In this document: in pieces, positions 33,391 through 44,205 of the stretch
How the letters are laid out: each line of letters opens with the position of its first letter
How positions within the stretch are numbered: position 1 is the stretch's first letter
Position numbers and translations under genes: made by a program
Notes under the pieces: model-generated
The model's database searches: none
What the model saw: the letters and a program-made list of their open reading frames with translations, nothing else
What the model was told of the DNA's origin: nothing
Assembly (NCBI GenBank): GCA_022478985.1
Contig: JAKSZP010000103.1
Coordinates: 1-64,000, forward strand
Reading direction: 5' to 3'
DNA from: Massospora cicadina
Lineage: Eukaryota > Entomophthoromycota > Entomophthoromycetes > Entomophthorales > Entomophthoraceae
Length of the DNA: 64,000 bases

Positions 33391-33840
33391 TGGCAACTGT
33401 GGGTAATCAGGAAAGACAATCTGCATTATGATGCTTTGCCCCTGGAAGATGCATAATCTCAAAATCGTATGCTTGGAGCTTCAAAGCTCATCGCGCAAGC
33501 CACCCTTCAGGTTCCTGCAGATTCTGTAGCCAGCGCAAAGAGGCATGATCCATTACCACTTTGAATTTTACCCCATGGAGGTAGACCCAGAATTGTTTAT
33601 ATGCATAGATTACCGCTAAACACTCCCACTTGGTCATGGTGTAATTACGTTAAGGGTCAGTTAAACTGCAGCTGCAATAGGCAATGGGGTGCTCCACACC
33701 ATCATCATCCTTTTGGGACAACACAGCCCATACAGCGGAAAGTGAGGCATCCATTTGCACAACAAACTCATTTTAAAATTGGGGTATTGCAAAGCAGGCG
33801 CGCTAACCAACGCAGTTTGTAATACATCAAAATTGGCTCG
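33391..33840 (-). pseudogene. E5 RNase H, degenerate
   Basis: Minus strand: FVVQMDASLSAVWAVLSQKD, then HPIAYCS, ECLAVIYAYKQFWVYLHGVK and VVMDHASLRWLQNLQEPEG, then AYDFEIMHLPGAKHHNADCL. The D, E and D catalytic residues remain. Frames change between blocks. It would degrade the RNA strand during reverse transcription. Confidence 0.8.
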
Positions 33841-34640
33841 GCATCGATCTGTCTAGGTGAAGGTAGCATTCTTCTTAAGTAGCTCAAAGAGTGGAGCCCC
33901 AATACAGCTGAAGTTGGGAATGAACCTTTGGTAGTAACTGACCATCCCCAAAAACACCTGGACATCCCGCTTATCATTTGGCTGAGTCATATGGTGGATG
34001 GCTTCCACCTTTGCCAGCTGTGGACTAAGCCCTTTGGAGTCTACCACAAAGCCAAGGTATTCCAATTGTTCCTTGAAAAAGTGACACTTTTGGGGCTTAA
34101 TCTGGATATTAGCTTCAGCTAGGCGGCGGAATACTTGCTCCAGGTGTCCAAGATGCTCCGTGAATGTTTGCAAAAATACATCGATATAGTCAAGGTAGAC
34201 AATAACTCAAGACAGCTTTAAGTCGCTCAAAATAGTGTCCATAGCCCGCTGGAATGTAGCCAGGGCGTTGCACAAACCCTGTGGCATATGTGTAGGCTGG
34301 AAAAATCCTTTTGAGGTAATTATAGTGCACTTTTATTGTTCCGCTGCTGGCAACTCGATCTGCCAATATTCTGATATCAAGTCCATAGCCTAAAAATACT
34401 TGGCCCCACCTAACTTATTCAAGGTGTCATCGATCCGTGGAAGTGGGTACAAATTTTTTTTTGTAATGCTATTAAGCTTCTGATAATTGATTACTACTTG
34501 ACTGGTGTTATCTTTCTTTTTTACAATGAGCACCAGAGATGCACAGGGACTCTTCAACGGTTCCAACATTCCCTGTTCCACAAAACTATCTATTTCTGCA
34601 GATACAACTTCTTCTGCTGCCTTCAAGCGTCGGATAGGTC
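33841..34640 (-). pseudogene. E5 reverse transcriptase, degenerate
   Basis: Frame 34,390-34,626 covers the N-terminal part: EEVVSAEIDSFVEQGMLEPL, SPCASLVLIVKKKDNTSQVV, KLNSITKKNLYPLPRIDDTL. Later THMPQGLCNALATFQRAMDT and the catalytic box YLDY (34,186-34,197; the second Asp of YLDD is Tyr). Frame 33,853-34,173 gives HLEQVFRRLAEANIQIKPQK, YLGFVVDSKGLSPQLAKVEA and VFLGMVSYYQRFIPNFSCIG. One of the better preserved RTs in the window, yet catalytically dead. Confidence 0.87.
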
Positions 34641-35219
34641 ATGACCTGATAGGGGGGTGGTCTCCCATGTCCACCTAATGCACAACCCCGCGAGTGCAAC
34701 CCAAGTCATGGTCATTGGTTGCAAAAATGCTGCGATATCTCTTAAACAGATCCATCACCCTGTCCTTCTAATCCTCCAATAAACCAGTTAATGCCTCCTG
34801 CTGAAACACTGTCATTACGCTGAGGGGGGTTTTTAGAGCCAACCGAGAACTTCTTATGAACCAAAGTCATGTACCTGATGGACCTCATCAATAGGGATCA
34901 GGTGCAGGTAAGCCACCACCTGGTGCCGCTGAACCTTCATCACCTCTTCTGCAGATTTGCTATCAACACCTTCACTTCCCCCTTCCCTGGTAACAGTAAC
35001 CCAGGAACCACATGTGGTTTGAGCTGCAATTGGTGATAAGGCCCCACAACCTCTCCATACAGACCTCCCAGAATATCAATTTCGAGCTCTGTCCCAATTA
35101 TGACCTGATGCCCTGAAGGGATAGTCCAAGCATTTGCAGCTCATAGCGGAATCCCTTTGTACTCATAAATCTGGTTTGGAAGCATTCAGGCCCTCCGCTT
35201 CATCCATCGATATTTAAAA
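34641..35219 (-). other. E5 protease-RT linker
   Basis: Decayed coding sequence. The pre-RT motif found in E3 and E1 (NDHDLGCTRGVVH) is visible near 34,690-34,725 on the minus strand. No separate gene. Confidence 0.6.
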
Positions 35220-35640
35220 CAGGAATCACACCATTGCTATAAGCAAGATTAATTTTATTGGAGCGGATTGGGTCCTCTGGGACTCCGCGGGAAGTAAAAT
35301 ACATACGGATCTGTTGTCCCAGTATACTGATGGTTTTGTCCGCCATATTAACATAGCCCCAAAGTGCCGCATAAATGCAGCCCCAATCAACATGTAATAA
35401 TGGTTATTAGGCAACACCACAGCTGGAGCGGATACGCCAACAGAACCAAATCTCAAGGGCAATGAGCTATATGCGCCTTCTGACACAGAACTATGGCCCC
35501 CACAGTTCCATACACTACTCAGTGGTCCACATCTGGCTTCAGCGGAAGCTTATCCACAAGCTTGGTGGATATTATATTGACAGGAGCGCCTGTATCTATG
35601 ATCACCCAAATTTTGGTATTCTGTACAAGTATGTCACAGT
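35220..35640 (-). pseudogene. E5 protease, degenerate
   Basis: Minus strand: active-site segment KIWVIIDTGAPVNIIST (about 35,565-35,615) with D-T-G intact; C-terminal half in frame 35,226-35,486 includes SAPAVVLPNNHYYMLIGAAF and MRHFG, matching E3. Aspartic protease of the gypsy type. Frame changes between the halves. Confidence 0.8.
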
Positions 35641-36049
35641 GGGTTCATTCATAATAAGAAGAACCCTTGGTGTTTGATACATAAGCATTCAAGGGCGTAT
35701 GATTATTCAGAAAAGTGTGCATACCAGCCCCAATATGAGGATACTCTTGGGCAATTTTTTCTACAGGAATCGCCACCTCCACTCCTCCAAAGCTGCAATA
35801 TATGCAGAGGGGTCACCGCCAATTGTACCATTCCGCTCAAGGATCTGCCAGGCGTATGGCTTATCCACATCTTGGCGAAACTCCATGTCTGCATTATTGG
35901 GGTCTATACCTTGACTTGAGGCCAAATGGTGGTAAGGGATCTGTTGATATAGTAATTTTATCAGAGTGTGCCTCAGGGCTGAGACAGGGTGATTCATGAT
36001 ATACATCAGGGACGATTACAATTGAATTAGTGGAAGAAGAGCGTCCTGT

Positions 36050-37161
36050 CTCTACTCCGCTCGCCCTTTTCCCTGTTCATATGGGACAATGGATACTGCA
36101 TGGACCCTTGATTTGGCCTGACAGCTAACCACATAATATCCTGGTTGGCCACACAAAAACAATTGTTTGGGACCGACACTCATCTTGGAATCACCCCAGA
36201 AGATCTAGGTATACTATTGAACCACGTTTTATTATGGGCCCAAGGATAAGCGGTTTGATCATAATAGTGACATAGAGGACCTGCCCACGAGTTAAGTGTC
36301 TGAGGAGCAACCCACCAATTACCCCCATATTGGTGAGATCCTTCGTTTTGCGGAATATCTGTGGCAGGTAAGGATCCTTCCACTCCACTTTGGGAGCACT
36401 AAAGGTGGCGGATAGATGACATAAATGATGGATGATTTTGAGTAGCTCCGCATCCTCCTGAAGGGTGTATGTCATAGCATTATGCAATTCGCGGTAGGGC
36501 TTGATAGCCGCCATCATTGCTATGCCCACCTCCTCATTAGATAAGACAATTGAACCCAACAATACATGAGCCTCATTAGTGAATCGCTCCGCAAACTGGG
36601 TTAAAGACTCATTTTTTAGAAATGATATTGTTAAAAAATCCGCTTTGCGCTGAGCCATTCTTGCTTTGCCCCCAAACAGGCGAATTACATTCTCCTTTAG
36701 ATCTTGGAAAGCTACAGTACTACTTTCAAAAAAACAAATAACTTGATCAGCACTGGAAACATCCAATGTAGATAAAAAAAGTTTGGCTTTTTGTTGATTG
36801 GAAGCCCCTCTATGGCAAACTTGAACCGCTTGAAAAGCCCATGTATGTTACCATCTCGGTTAAATGAGAGCAGCGTGTCACTGCAGACTTCTTTTTCCTT
36901 AACAACCTTATCTAATTTGTACTCCGCACAGTCTAGCTGCTCCGTTGTGCTTCTCAAGAGATTGGCAAGTTGGTTAGCATGGTCACCTACCAGGAGCAGT
37001 TGGCAGAAGGCATGATTGAGCTGTTCAGTAATAATCTTATTCTCATGAAAAAGCGCTTTTTGCGCCTGAAGCAATGTATCCAAGAAGAGCTTTAGTTCCT
37101 CATAGTGAGATGGTTCAATTACTGGGGGTAGTACGCCATCAAAGCGAGCTGGTTGCACCAT
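36050..37161 (-). pseudogene. E5 gag, degenerate but largely readable
   Basis: Starts at 37,161 on the minus strand, 60 nt from the LTR (MVQPARFDGVLPPVIEPSHY). Two long frames overlap: 36,712-37,161 (149 codons; heptad-like ANQLANLLRSTTEQLDCAEY suggests a coiled coil) and 36,191-36,766 (191 codons; capsid with QFAERFTNEAHVLLGSIVLS), implying a frameshift near 36,740. The nucleocapsid knuckle near 36,110-36,160 reads LFLCGQPGYYVVSC: the first Cys is Leu and the His is Tyr. The best gag reference in the window. Confidence 0.85.
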
Positions 37162-37200
37162 AGATGTAATTGACGAAGTTGTTATTAGTTGATCAATGGG

Positions 37201-37220
37201 CCCCCTGTAGTGAGCACCAC
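37201..37220 (-). other. E5 primer-binding site
   Basis: Complement GTGGTGCTCACTACAGGGGG directly follows the coding-strand LTR end GTTAACA. Same site in E2, E3 and E6, and a decayed relative in E4. Confidence 0.75.
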
Positions 37221-37673
37221 TGTTAACTTTTTGGCAGATATGGTCTATTTCTGCCGAACAAATTGCGCAGGGTTTATCCCACTGAGCAACGGCTAAATGA
37301 TATGGATATCTTTGACCTCAATTAATGTAATAACTTTATATAAATTAGGAGGCAATCGCCCCAACTACACTATTTTTTATTAATATAAAATATACAGCAG
37401 ATCCTCTCTGCTCTCGCTCACTCTTCTTCTTCTACTAAAAAACCTCCCCCTCAATCATCTCATCCTGCTTATATTGTAACAATTTTGGATAATATTACTT
37501 ACACATCTTGGTAACTGAACTCGCTGTATCTCATTGGTTTTGTTAAATCAACAATCCAATATTGCCTCATTTTGAAGCGCTTAAATTACCACTACCAGTT
37601 TGATTCTGGCGGATTCCCTTCATTTCGCTGGATGACCTCAGGCTTATTGTCCAGTCATATCAAATTCACAACT
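37221..37673 (-). repeat. E5 5' LTR
   Basis: 453 bp; ends AATTCACAACT where the other copy has AATTCGCAACA, so the terminal CA is mutated to CT. Directly followed by target duplication copy GGGAC. Confidence 0.92.
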
Positions 37674-38268
37674 GGGACAGCTGGTCATATGCTGAGGCAA
37701 AGGCGGACATCATGAAAGAATTTGGGAGTATGACGTGCATGTTGAAACGCAAGAAGGAGTTTATGAGAATCGAGTTCCATAGAATGAGTCTCTAGCAAGC
37801 TTCATGGGTTGAATTACCAGGAGTCACAGATCCTGGTTGGAGTGAAAGTACTGAATGACTTCGATGCCAGAATCACCTTGCAATAGGCCCTTTGGCCCTA
37901 TCACAATTTGCATCACATGATGTCTTCTGTGTTCACGATGGAAATAACTACTTTGCATATAGTAGATAATTTGAAGATTTTGGGAGCGACATTTGATGCC
38001 CCAAATAGAAGATTCAAATCTAATATGGTGCACAATCAGAATCCCATGAAGGGAAACAAAGGAACTAAAGAGACAACCAACCAAACTGTTCCAGGGAATA
38101 AGCCTGAAGAATTCAGAAGGTTGAATAAGAAGGAAAAGGTCTGCTACCAATGTGGTGGGAAAGGACATTTATCTGTACACTGTAAGAAGCTGAAGGATCA
38201 GATCAACATGGTTTGGGCAAAAGAGTCAGCTGCCACTAAGGAATTGGGAAAAGGGCCTGCAGCCTAGA
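37674..38268 (+). pseudogene. E4 gag, 3' half with intact zinc knuckle
   Basis: Resumes after E5: SWSYAEAKADIMKEFGSMTC then decayed sequence. Frame 37,908-38,267 (119 codons) runs from the end of capsid (LKILGATFDAPNRRFKSNMV) to the nucleocapsid KVCYQCGGKGHLSVHCKKLK, an intact CX2CX4HX4C knuckle, and ends at TAG 38,265. It would bind element RNA. Confidence 0.8.
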
Positions 38269-38469
38269 TGGGGAACAGTCTAGAGCTGCGGAGAAGCCTG
38301 TTGCTCCTGACATTATGACTGAGGAAATTGATATCAGTGATCTGTTTGTGGATGACAAACAGGATCAGCTGTATCAAGTGGTCAATTTGGATGCAAATGC
38401 AGTGACCAGAGCCAGGGCAAAGAGAATCAACCCCAAGATAATCAAGGAAGTTGCCTGGCCATATGCCTG

Positions 38470-39010
38470 ACAATTGGCAGACAAGATTCAAACTGCTGAG
38501 GATCCTGAAGAATTATCTGAAGTCCAATTAGATGAGGCTAATTTGTTAATCCTCCTCAGTATGATAAAGGAATTGTTTCCTGATTTATCAGAGCAAATTA
38601 TTCACACCCTTGATTTAGCTAATAATGCCGCTATTAACTCAGTAAACACTATATTGCAATACACTGAGTGTATGTATATATACATACAAGTGAATTGAGT
38701 GTGGATGAGGGCATTTGTCAATAGCGGAATGCCCATCACCATTGTCTCAATTAAGCTGGTAAAGAGGATGAAGATCTCGCCAGACTTGGAACATAAGAAG
38801 GAATATAGGACAGCTGGGCCGAACACCACTGTCTCCTGTGGAGCGTATAATATGTTGCCTCTATGATTTGGGTCATTGGTGGTATCTGCGCCAGCAATAG
38901 TTTTGGACAACCAAAACTATGACATTCTGATCAGAATGGAGTTTCTATGCAACTACGGAGTTAAATGTAACTTCAAGGATAATATGTTGACCATATGGGT
39001 CAGACGGTAT
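38470..39010 (+). pseudogene. E4 protease, degenerate
   Basis: Frame 38,474-38,698 carries an acidic/helical stretch and ends at TGA 38,696 after a 20-bp palindromic TA-rich sequence (38,669-38,688). Just downstream the active-site segment reads WMRAFVNSGMPITIVSIKLV: the catalytic Asp is Asn. Then PEQNYDILIRMEFLCNYGV-like sequence (38,905-38,960, frames shifted) forms the C-terminal part. Confidence 0.65.
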
Positions 39011-39639
39011 CATTCTATATCAAAAGGATGGTGAAGCTCCTCTGAATAGAGAAACAACTTCATCTATCTAATATACAATGTCAGCATTTTCCTGATTTTG
39101 ATACCAATTAGTTGGTAGGAAGCGACGAGAAATGCCAGCAGAAATCCTAGAGAACTGGGGGATTCCACTGAGGATCAAGAATGAGAAGACCATACTGCTA
39201 GGATCACAGATTATAGTTGACATGGGGTTGACATTGGAGATATCTGAGCTGTTGTATGGGGAGGTCAGAAGCCCCTGGAAGAAGTCTAGAATGGAGCCTT
39301 GGGTGGCTCCTGGGATAAAAACGCCATGCTATGGAGAAATATGAGTTCTCCTGGCGAACTTTAGTGAAAAACTGATGAAGATCAAGAAGAATCAGATCAT
39401 CACATTTGTTCATCTGATCCCAATGGCTGAATTGAGGAGATTCCACAATTTTGGGACTCTCAATGAGATGGGATTACCAGCTGGGGTAACTGAGAGCATC
39501 AACCTATTGGTTGATCAAGAGCAACCTGCTGATCTATCAGAAGGCCAGCAAGAGGAGGTGCTTGAATTATTTAAAAAGTATTGTATAGTGTTCACTCAGG
39601 ACCATGTTTTGGGATGCACATGAGATGTGATCCACAAGA
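39011..39639 (+). pseudogene. E4 protease-RT linker, degenerate
   Basis: Frames 39,132-39,344 and 39,375-39,623 are coding-like. The latter ends in ELFKKYCIVFTQDHVLGCT, equivalent to the FAADNHDL pre-RT motif of E3, then TGA. No catalytic motif. Confidence 0.6.
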
Positions 39640-40480
39640 TCAACACCAGGGAAAATTTGCTGATCAGGATGAGACTGATCCGATGATCAAAAGTGGCTGA
39701 AGTGGTAGTAGAGGATGAAATCAACAAACAAGTGATGCATGGGCTTCTAGTTCTGTCATTGAGTCCCTGGGCGGGTCTGATCTTAATAGTGAAGAATAAG
39801 GATGGCCAACTGGGTGGTGATTGACTACCAGAAGCTGAATAAAATTATATAGAAGGATTCGTATCCCCTAACAAGAATTGATGATGTGCTAGAGCAATTG
39901 GGAGAAGCGAAGTATTTCTATACAATGGATCTGATCTTGGAATATTAGCAAATTGACTTGTAAAAAGAAGACCATAAAAAATGCACAATTATCATCGCGC
40001 AGGGGCTATACCAACTGATGAGGATGCCCCAGGGCCTATGTAATGCACCTGAAACGTTTTAGAGGGTCATGGATGCCATACTTAGCGACTTGAAGTTGTC
40101 ATGCGTCCTGGTATACTTTAGCAATATAACTGTGTTCAATAGGACGTTTATTCATCACCTACACCACTTGGAAGAAGTATTCAAGCAACTGTCCATGGCT
40201 AAACTGAAGATTAAGCCAAGGAAGTGTCACTTCTTCAAATAAAGGGTTGTGATATCTGGGTCTCATGATCAACTTTAGTGTATTGCAGCTGCAAGACCAG
40301 AAGATAGAAGCATTAGAACAGATGGCTGTGCTGAAGAGTGTATAAGTCATCCAAATATTCCTTGGGATGGTCAGATACTACAGAAGATTTATTCGAGAAT
40401 TTGCCCAAATAGCCAACCCATAGCTCATCTGTTAAAGGATCTGAAAGAAGATTCAGTGGAATGAAGAAGTCCAGGAATCC
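39640..40480 (+). pseudogene. E4 reverse transcriptase, degenerate
   Basis: Blocks in order: LSPWAGLILIVKNKDG (39,756-39,810), VVIDYQKLNKI, DSYPLTRIDDVLEQLGEAKY, DLILEY followed by TAG where Trp is expected (39,940-39,950), RMPQGLCNAPETF, and the catalytic box YFSN instead of YLDD (40,114-40,125). Thumb: KLKIKPRKCHFFK (40,200-40,240). In this copy the Trp of the YWQI block is a stop, as in E3. Confidence 0.78.
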
Positions 40481-40539
40481 TTCAATGAGCTACACTGATA
40501 TTTAATAGATTCTCCAATTCTGAAATATCTGAACTTCAA

Positions 40540-40900
40540 TTGAGAGTTTATTATACAAACTGACGCTTCATTATTGGCGATTGGCACCATACTAATCCAA
40601 GTAGATGGACTTGGGAAATAAACATCCGGTGGCATATGTGAGCTGGACACTCTCAGCTGCTGAGAGGAACTACACCATAACTGAGCATGAATGCCTTGCG
40701 GTCATTTATGCATGTAAGCAGTTTTGGGTGTACATCCATGGAACGCACTTCAAAGTGGTGATGGACCACTCTTTGTTGGGTTGTATTTAAAATTTGAGAG
40801 AGCCAGAAGGACGACTAGCCTAATGGGCACTTAAGCTACAGGCTTCTGATTAAAAGATTGTCCACTGAGTGGGGCTTCTCACCAGAATGCAGATGGCTTA
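40540..40900 (+). pseudogene. E4 RNase H, degenerate
   Basis: IIQTDASLLAIGTILIQ (first Asp), then frame 40,605-40,790: HPVAYVSWTLSAAERNYTIT, EHECLAVIYACKQFWVYIHG, FKVVMDHSLLGC. The three catalytic acids are present across frames. Confidence 0.75.
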
Positions 40901-40959
40901 TAGTGATTACCAATGATCCAGATGGTATACCCGCAGGCGGATGAGCTATTCCAGAGATT

Positions 40960-42180
40960 GGTCAACGGAGAAATCAGGAACTGCCCTGAGAAATCCAAGG
41001 TGCACTTCAGAAAGCGATGGAAAACACTGAGACCATGGATGGACAAGTGTTTAGGATGATTAATGGTAAGCAGTTATTATTTCCAAAGCCATCAGAAAGA
41101 GCAGCTATTGTACAAGCTGCTCATAAAGTTGTCAGGCATGGAGGCCTGAGAAAAACAACCAATCATATTCACCAGTACTACTGGGAGTCCATAAATTATG
41201 ATGTCGCAGACTATTTAGCTTGTTGTGTGGAGTGCCAGCTGCACAAGCCATATAAGAATACAACTGGTTACTGACTGGTCCGCCCTGGATATTCCTGGAA
41301 TATGGTGTCCATTGACATAATGGGACCATTAATGATGAGCACAGGGGGAGTCAAGTACATCATAGTTGCCATTAACCATCTGATGAGATGGGTCGATATG
41401 AAGGCCTTAACAAAAGTAGATGCTATTAGCACCATGAGGTTTATCCTGGATCAAGTAGTATAATGACATGGATGTCCGCAGGTCCTACTTAGCGATAATG
41501 GGGCATACTTCATGTCTCACGTGATCCAGAGATTAAATGAGATAATGGGGATCAGAGGAGTCATATCAGTACCCTACTTGCCGGAGAGGAACATACTGGT
41601 AGAATGGGTGAATGGAATGCTAGCTGCAGCGCTGAGGAAGCTGTTCACAGGAGGAACTACCACGTGGGGAATGTACCTGAATTCAGTGATGTTCGCCTAC
41701 AATATAAGTCATCATATGGCTATGGGAAAATGCCATTTTAGTTGTTGTACGGGAGAAAGGCCACGTTGCCGCTGATTTTATAATTGGTGGTGGAACCAAC
41801 GTTGGGGATGTGTGCTGAAAAAGTACTTGAACTGACTGATGAATATTCTTATTGATATGCAATTGCAAGCATTTGATACTATGTTGAAGGCAAAGGATAC
41901 AAGTGAAATCAATGGATGATAAGAACCAACCAGCCTTAGCAGAATATCATTTAGGAGAAAGAGTTGCCTTTTGTAATATGCATGGTTTTGCAAGAAGAAA
42001 CAAACTAGAAGTATTGTGGCTGGGTCCATTTGAAGTTATTGCCAAGACAGCGACTGATGCCTACTCCATCAAGAATCTCTTGGATGAAAGAGTTGTAAAT
42101 CAAGTCCATGCTAAGTATCTGAAGCAAAGGATTAATGAAAAAATTAAAAGAGTTCCCAAAGGACCGATGAAACATTAAGT
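40960..42180 (+). pseudogene. E4 integrase, best preserved in the window
   Basis: Frame 41,017-41,274 holds the HHCC zinc domain (AAHKVVRHGGLRKTTNH ... ACCVECQLHKP). Core: VSIDIMGPLMMSTGGVKYII (first Asp), VAINHLMRWVD, VLLSDNGAYF (second Asp), frame 41,512-41,775 with YLPERNILVEWVNGMLAAAL (Glu). C-terminal domain in frame 41,903-42,178: YHLGERVAFCNMHGFARRNK, LEVLWLGPFEVIAKTATDAY, ending at TAA 42,176. D-D-E and zinc ligands all remain; a stop at TAA 41,461 and a few frameshifts break it. Confidence 0.85.
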
Positions 42181-42480
42181 TGATCATGTCCTGATGATTA
42201 GGTTTTGCCCAAAAAAAGGACCTCTGAACCAATCTAAATGGTTAAGTCTGAAAAAAGGACCTCTGAACCATAGAAAACTGGCAGGCTTAAGTACCCAGGA
42301 CCCAGTTTGAGGGAAAATTAAAAAGATAGACCGCTGAGCTGAAAAAAGGTTAAGTCCCATGGAAAAAAGAAAAATAAATCTAAAAAATTAATAAAAGATA
42401 TTGGAAAAATCATAAACCAAATAGAAAAACCAATATAGTTTTATAATTTTTATTTTTATTAATTGTCCTCAATATGGGGA
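42181..42480. other. E4 post-integrase spacer with short direct repeats
   Basis: Non-coding purine-rich spacer. AAAAAAGGACCTCTGAACCA occurs twice (about 42,213-42,233 and 42,251-42,270), and a looser GACCGCTGAGCTGAAAAAAGG follows. The right end contains AATAAAAATAAAA on the minus strand (about 42,440-42,465), a possible poly(A) signal for the antisense frame. Confidence 0.5.
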
Positions 42481-44190
42481 TGCTTCAGCCTATGTTGCCT
42501 CTTGGGGGAGGGAGGATTGATCACAGTAGGAATGAAAAGCTCATTGAAATTGATGTGAGATTGGATGCTAGTGAGGGCTAGACCTACACGAAACCACTTT
42601 ATTTGAGTGGATGCAGAGCCCTGCGAGAAAGTGACTAGGGGAAGGGAAATTGAAATGTCTGAAGAAGCCGATAGCGAGACCCTAGAGTGGGGAGGAAAGC
42701 AACAGTATAAGAAGAGGCAGTCAGCGAATAGCCCCAGTAATCCTAATGCTGTACCAGTGCCAGAAGATTAGTTTTGAGCGCCTGACAACGGCTTCACCAA
42801 GTACACTAGACATATGGGCTGGCAGCAAACAAGGGATGTTTGATGGGGGTTGCCAAATCATGCCCCCTACTAACGCCATCAGCAGAAGATACTGATGGGA
42901 AGCGCTGGCGAAGAGATAGTCATGCAGGGAGCAAATGACATCCTGCAAGTGATGCTACAGCTTCTCGGAAGCTGAAGATGAAGGAATGATAAAACCTAGG
43001 AGAGGCTGGAAGCTTCATGGACCAACTTGAAGAACTTGGCTGGCAAAGCAAAGAGCATAAGTGGTGGTATCCCAAAATAGGATTTTTTCAAGATCAGAGG
43101 GATTCAGCGCTAGGGACAAAGCCTCAGTAACTTGGGCCCAGAGTTCAGCATAGGGAAGCTCAAAATAAATACTGTTACCAATGGTGAGCTCGGTAGCCAG
43201 GACAGCGGGTTTGTAGTATTGTTCAAGTTGGAAGAGGAACTGGGAAGCAGGTCCAACCTGGTAAGAAAAGAGCGATCAAGAGTGAAAGGCATAATCTATG
43301 GAGCATCTTCGACGATGGTCAGTGCATCAGAGAAAGGAGCTGAATCCAGGAGAGTTTCAAAATCCAACTCAGGAATTGATGACAGAGGAAGAATTGGCTG
43401 AGAGTTGTTTGAAGCAATCGCAAGTCTGGTTTCAGAGGGATTGGTTACCATTTCTGGTAATTTGAAGGAAGGACTAGCTGCCAGTGCCAGACTAGGCGTA
43501 TGAGTCCTGGAAAGACCATAGAAGAGGTTCCGCCATGCATCCTGACTCATCTGCTGGAAGAGCCAGAGGTAATGATCAGACAAACTATTTAGAAGCTGCT
43601 CGTATTATGACATGGAATTTGACATATGAGCTGGATGAGAGGGGGGATGTTGGATTAATATGAAAGTCAACATTATGCATTCTACAATCCATTAAGCTCC
43701 AATTTTGGAGAAATTAATCTCAAAATAAATGAGATAAGCTCTCCAAGAGAAGAATTAGGGATGACTTGAGCAAAAAGTTATGAGAGAAATAACCAGGGTG
43801 AATAAAAATAAGTATTATTAATTGAGCCATGAAACAAACATCAATGGTAAGAGTTTCCTGTCTAGGATGAAGAGAAAATCAGGAAATCAAGGACGCCGGA
43901 CCAAGAATCCTGAATATGATGGCGGGTCATATGCCCTGATGAGGGGAAAAATGGATCCCAGGACTAATATCATCATGAGAAATTGATCAGCCTGGAACGA
44001 CAGTAGATCATGGGAACTGCACTCTGAGTAGGTGGTAGCGAGGAGGAAGAGGAAGAGCGCCGCATGCTGAAGGTCATCCTGAGCAGTGTTGAGTATTGAA
44101 AATCATACTCCACTTGAGCCAATGAAGTATTTGACCAAGTGTCTGAAGTGTTGTTCTCATGCCCCAATCCTTTTCTTGCTGGAAATATAG
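42481..44190 (-). pseudogene. E4 antisense reading frame(s) between integrase and 3' LTR
   Basis: On the strand opposite gag-pol. From about 43,612 to 43,110 one frame is open except for a single stop at 43,296-43,298, giving two pieces (95 and 60 codons) that contain NLFYGLSRTHTPSLALAASP and SFLTRLDLLPSSSSNLNNTT. Other coding-like pieces lie at 43,973-44,224 (Ser-rich) and 42,721-42,948. No known domain recognised. Some plant gypsy families are known to carry antisense ORFs at this place; whether this is such a gene or a captured/inserted sequence is open. No RT or env-like motif is seen. Confidence 0.5.
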
Positions 44191-44192
44191 AC

Positions 44193-44205
44193 AAAAGGGG
44201 AGATG
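44193..44205 (+). other. E4 polypurine tract
   Basis: AAAAGGGGAGATG immediately precedes the LTR start TGTTGGGA (44,206). Confidence 0.75.

Larger units (their letters stand above)
31685..37673 (-). mobile_element. E5: minus-strand Ty3/gypsy retrotransposon inserted in E4 gag
   Basis: 5,989 bp with both LTRs (31,685-32,142 and 37,221-37,673) and a perfect 5-bp target duplication GGGAC (31,680-31,684 and 37,674-37,678). LTRs differ at about 30 positions in 450 by eye, the least diverged of the small-LTR elements here, fitting its innermost position. Coding order on the minus strand: gag, protease, RT, RNase H, integrase. Protease DTG and integrase D-D-E residues remain, but frames are broken and the RT box is YLDY. 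Confidence 0.93.

Noticed and set aside
43132..43401. Plus-strand 89-codon frame in E4 as a sense gene
   Set aside because: It lies opposite the longer antisense frame and has no recognisable content; probably its shadow.
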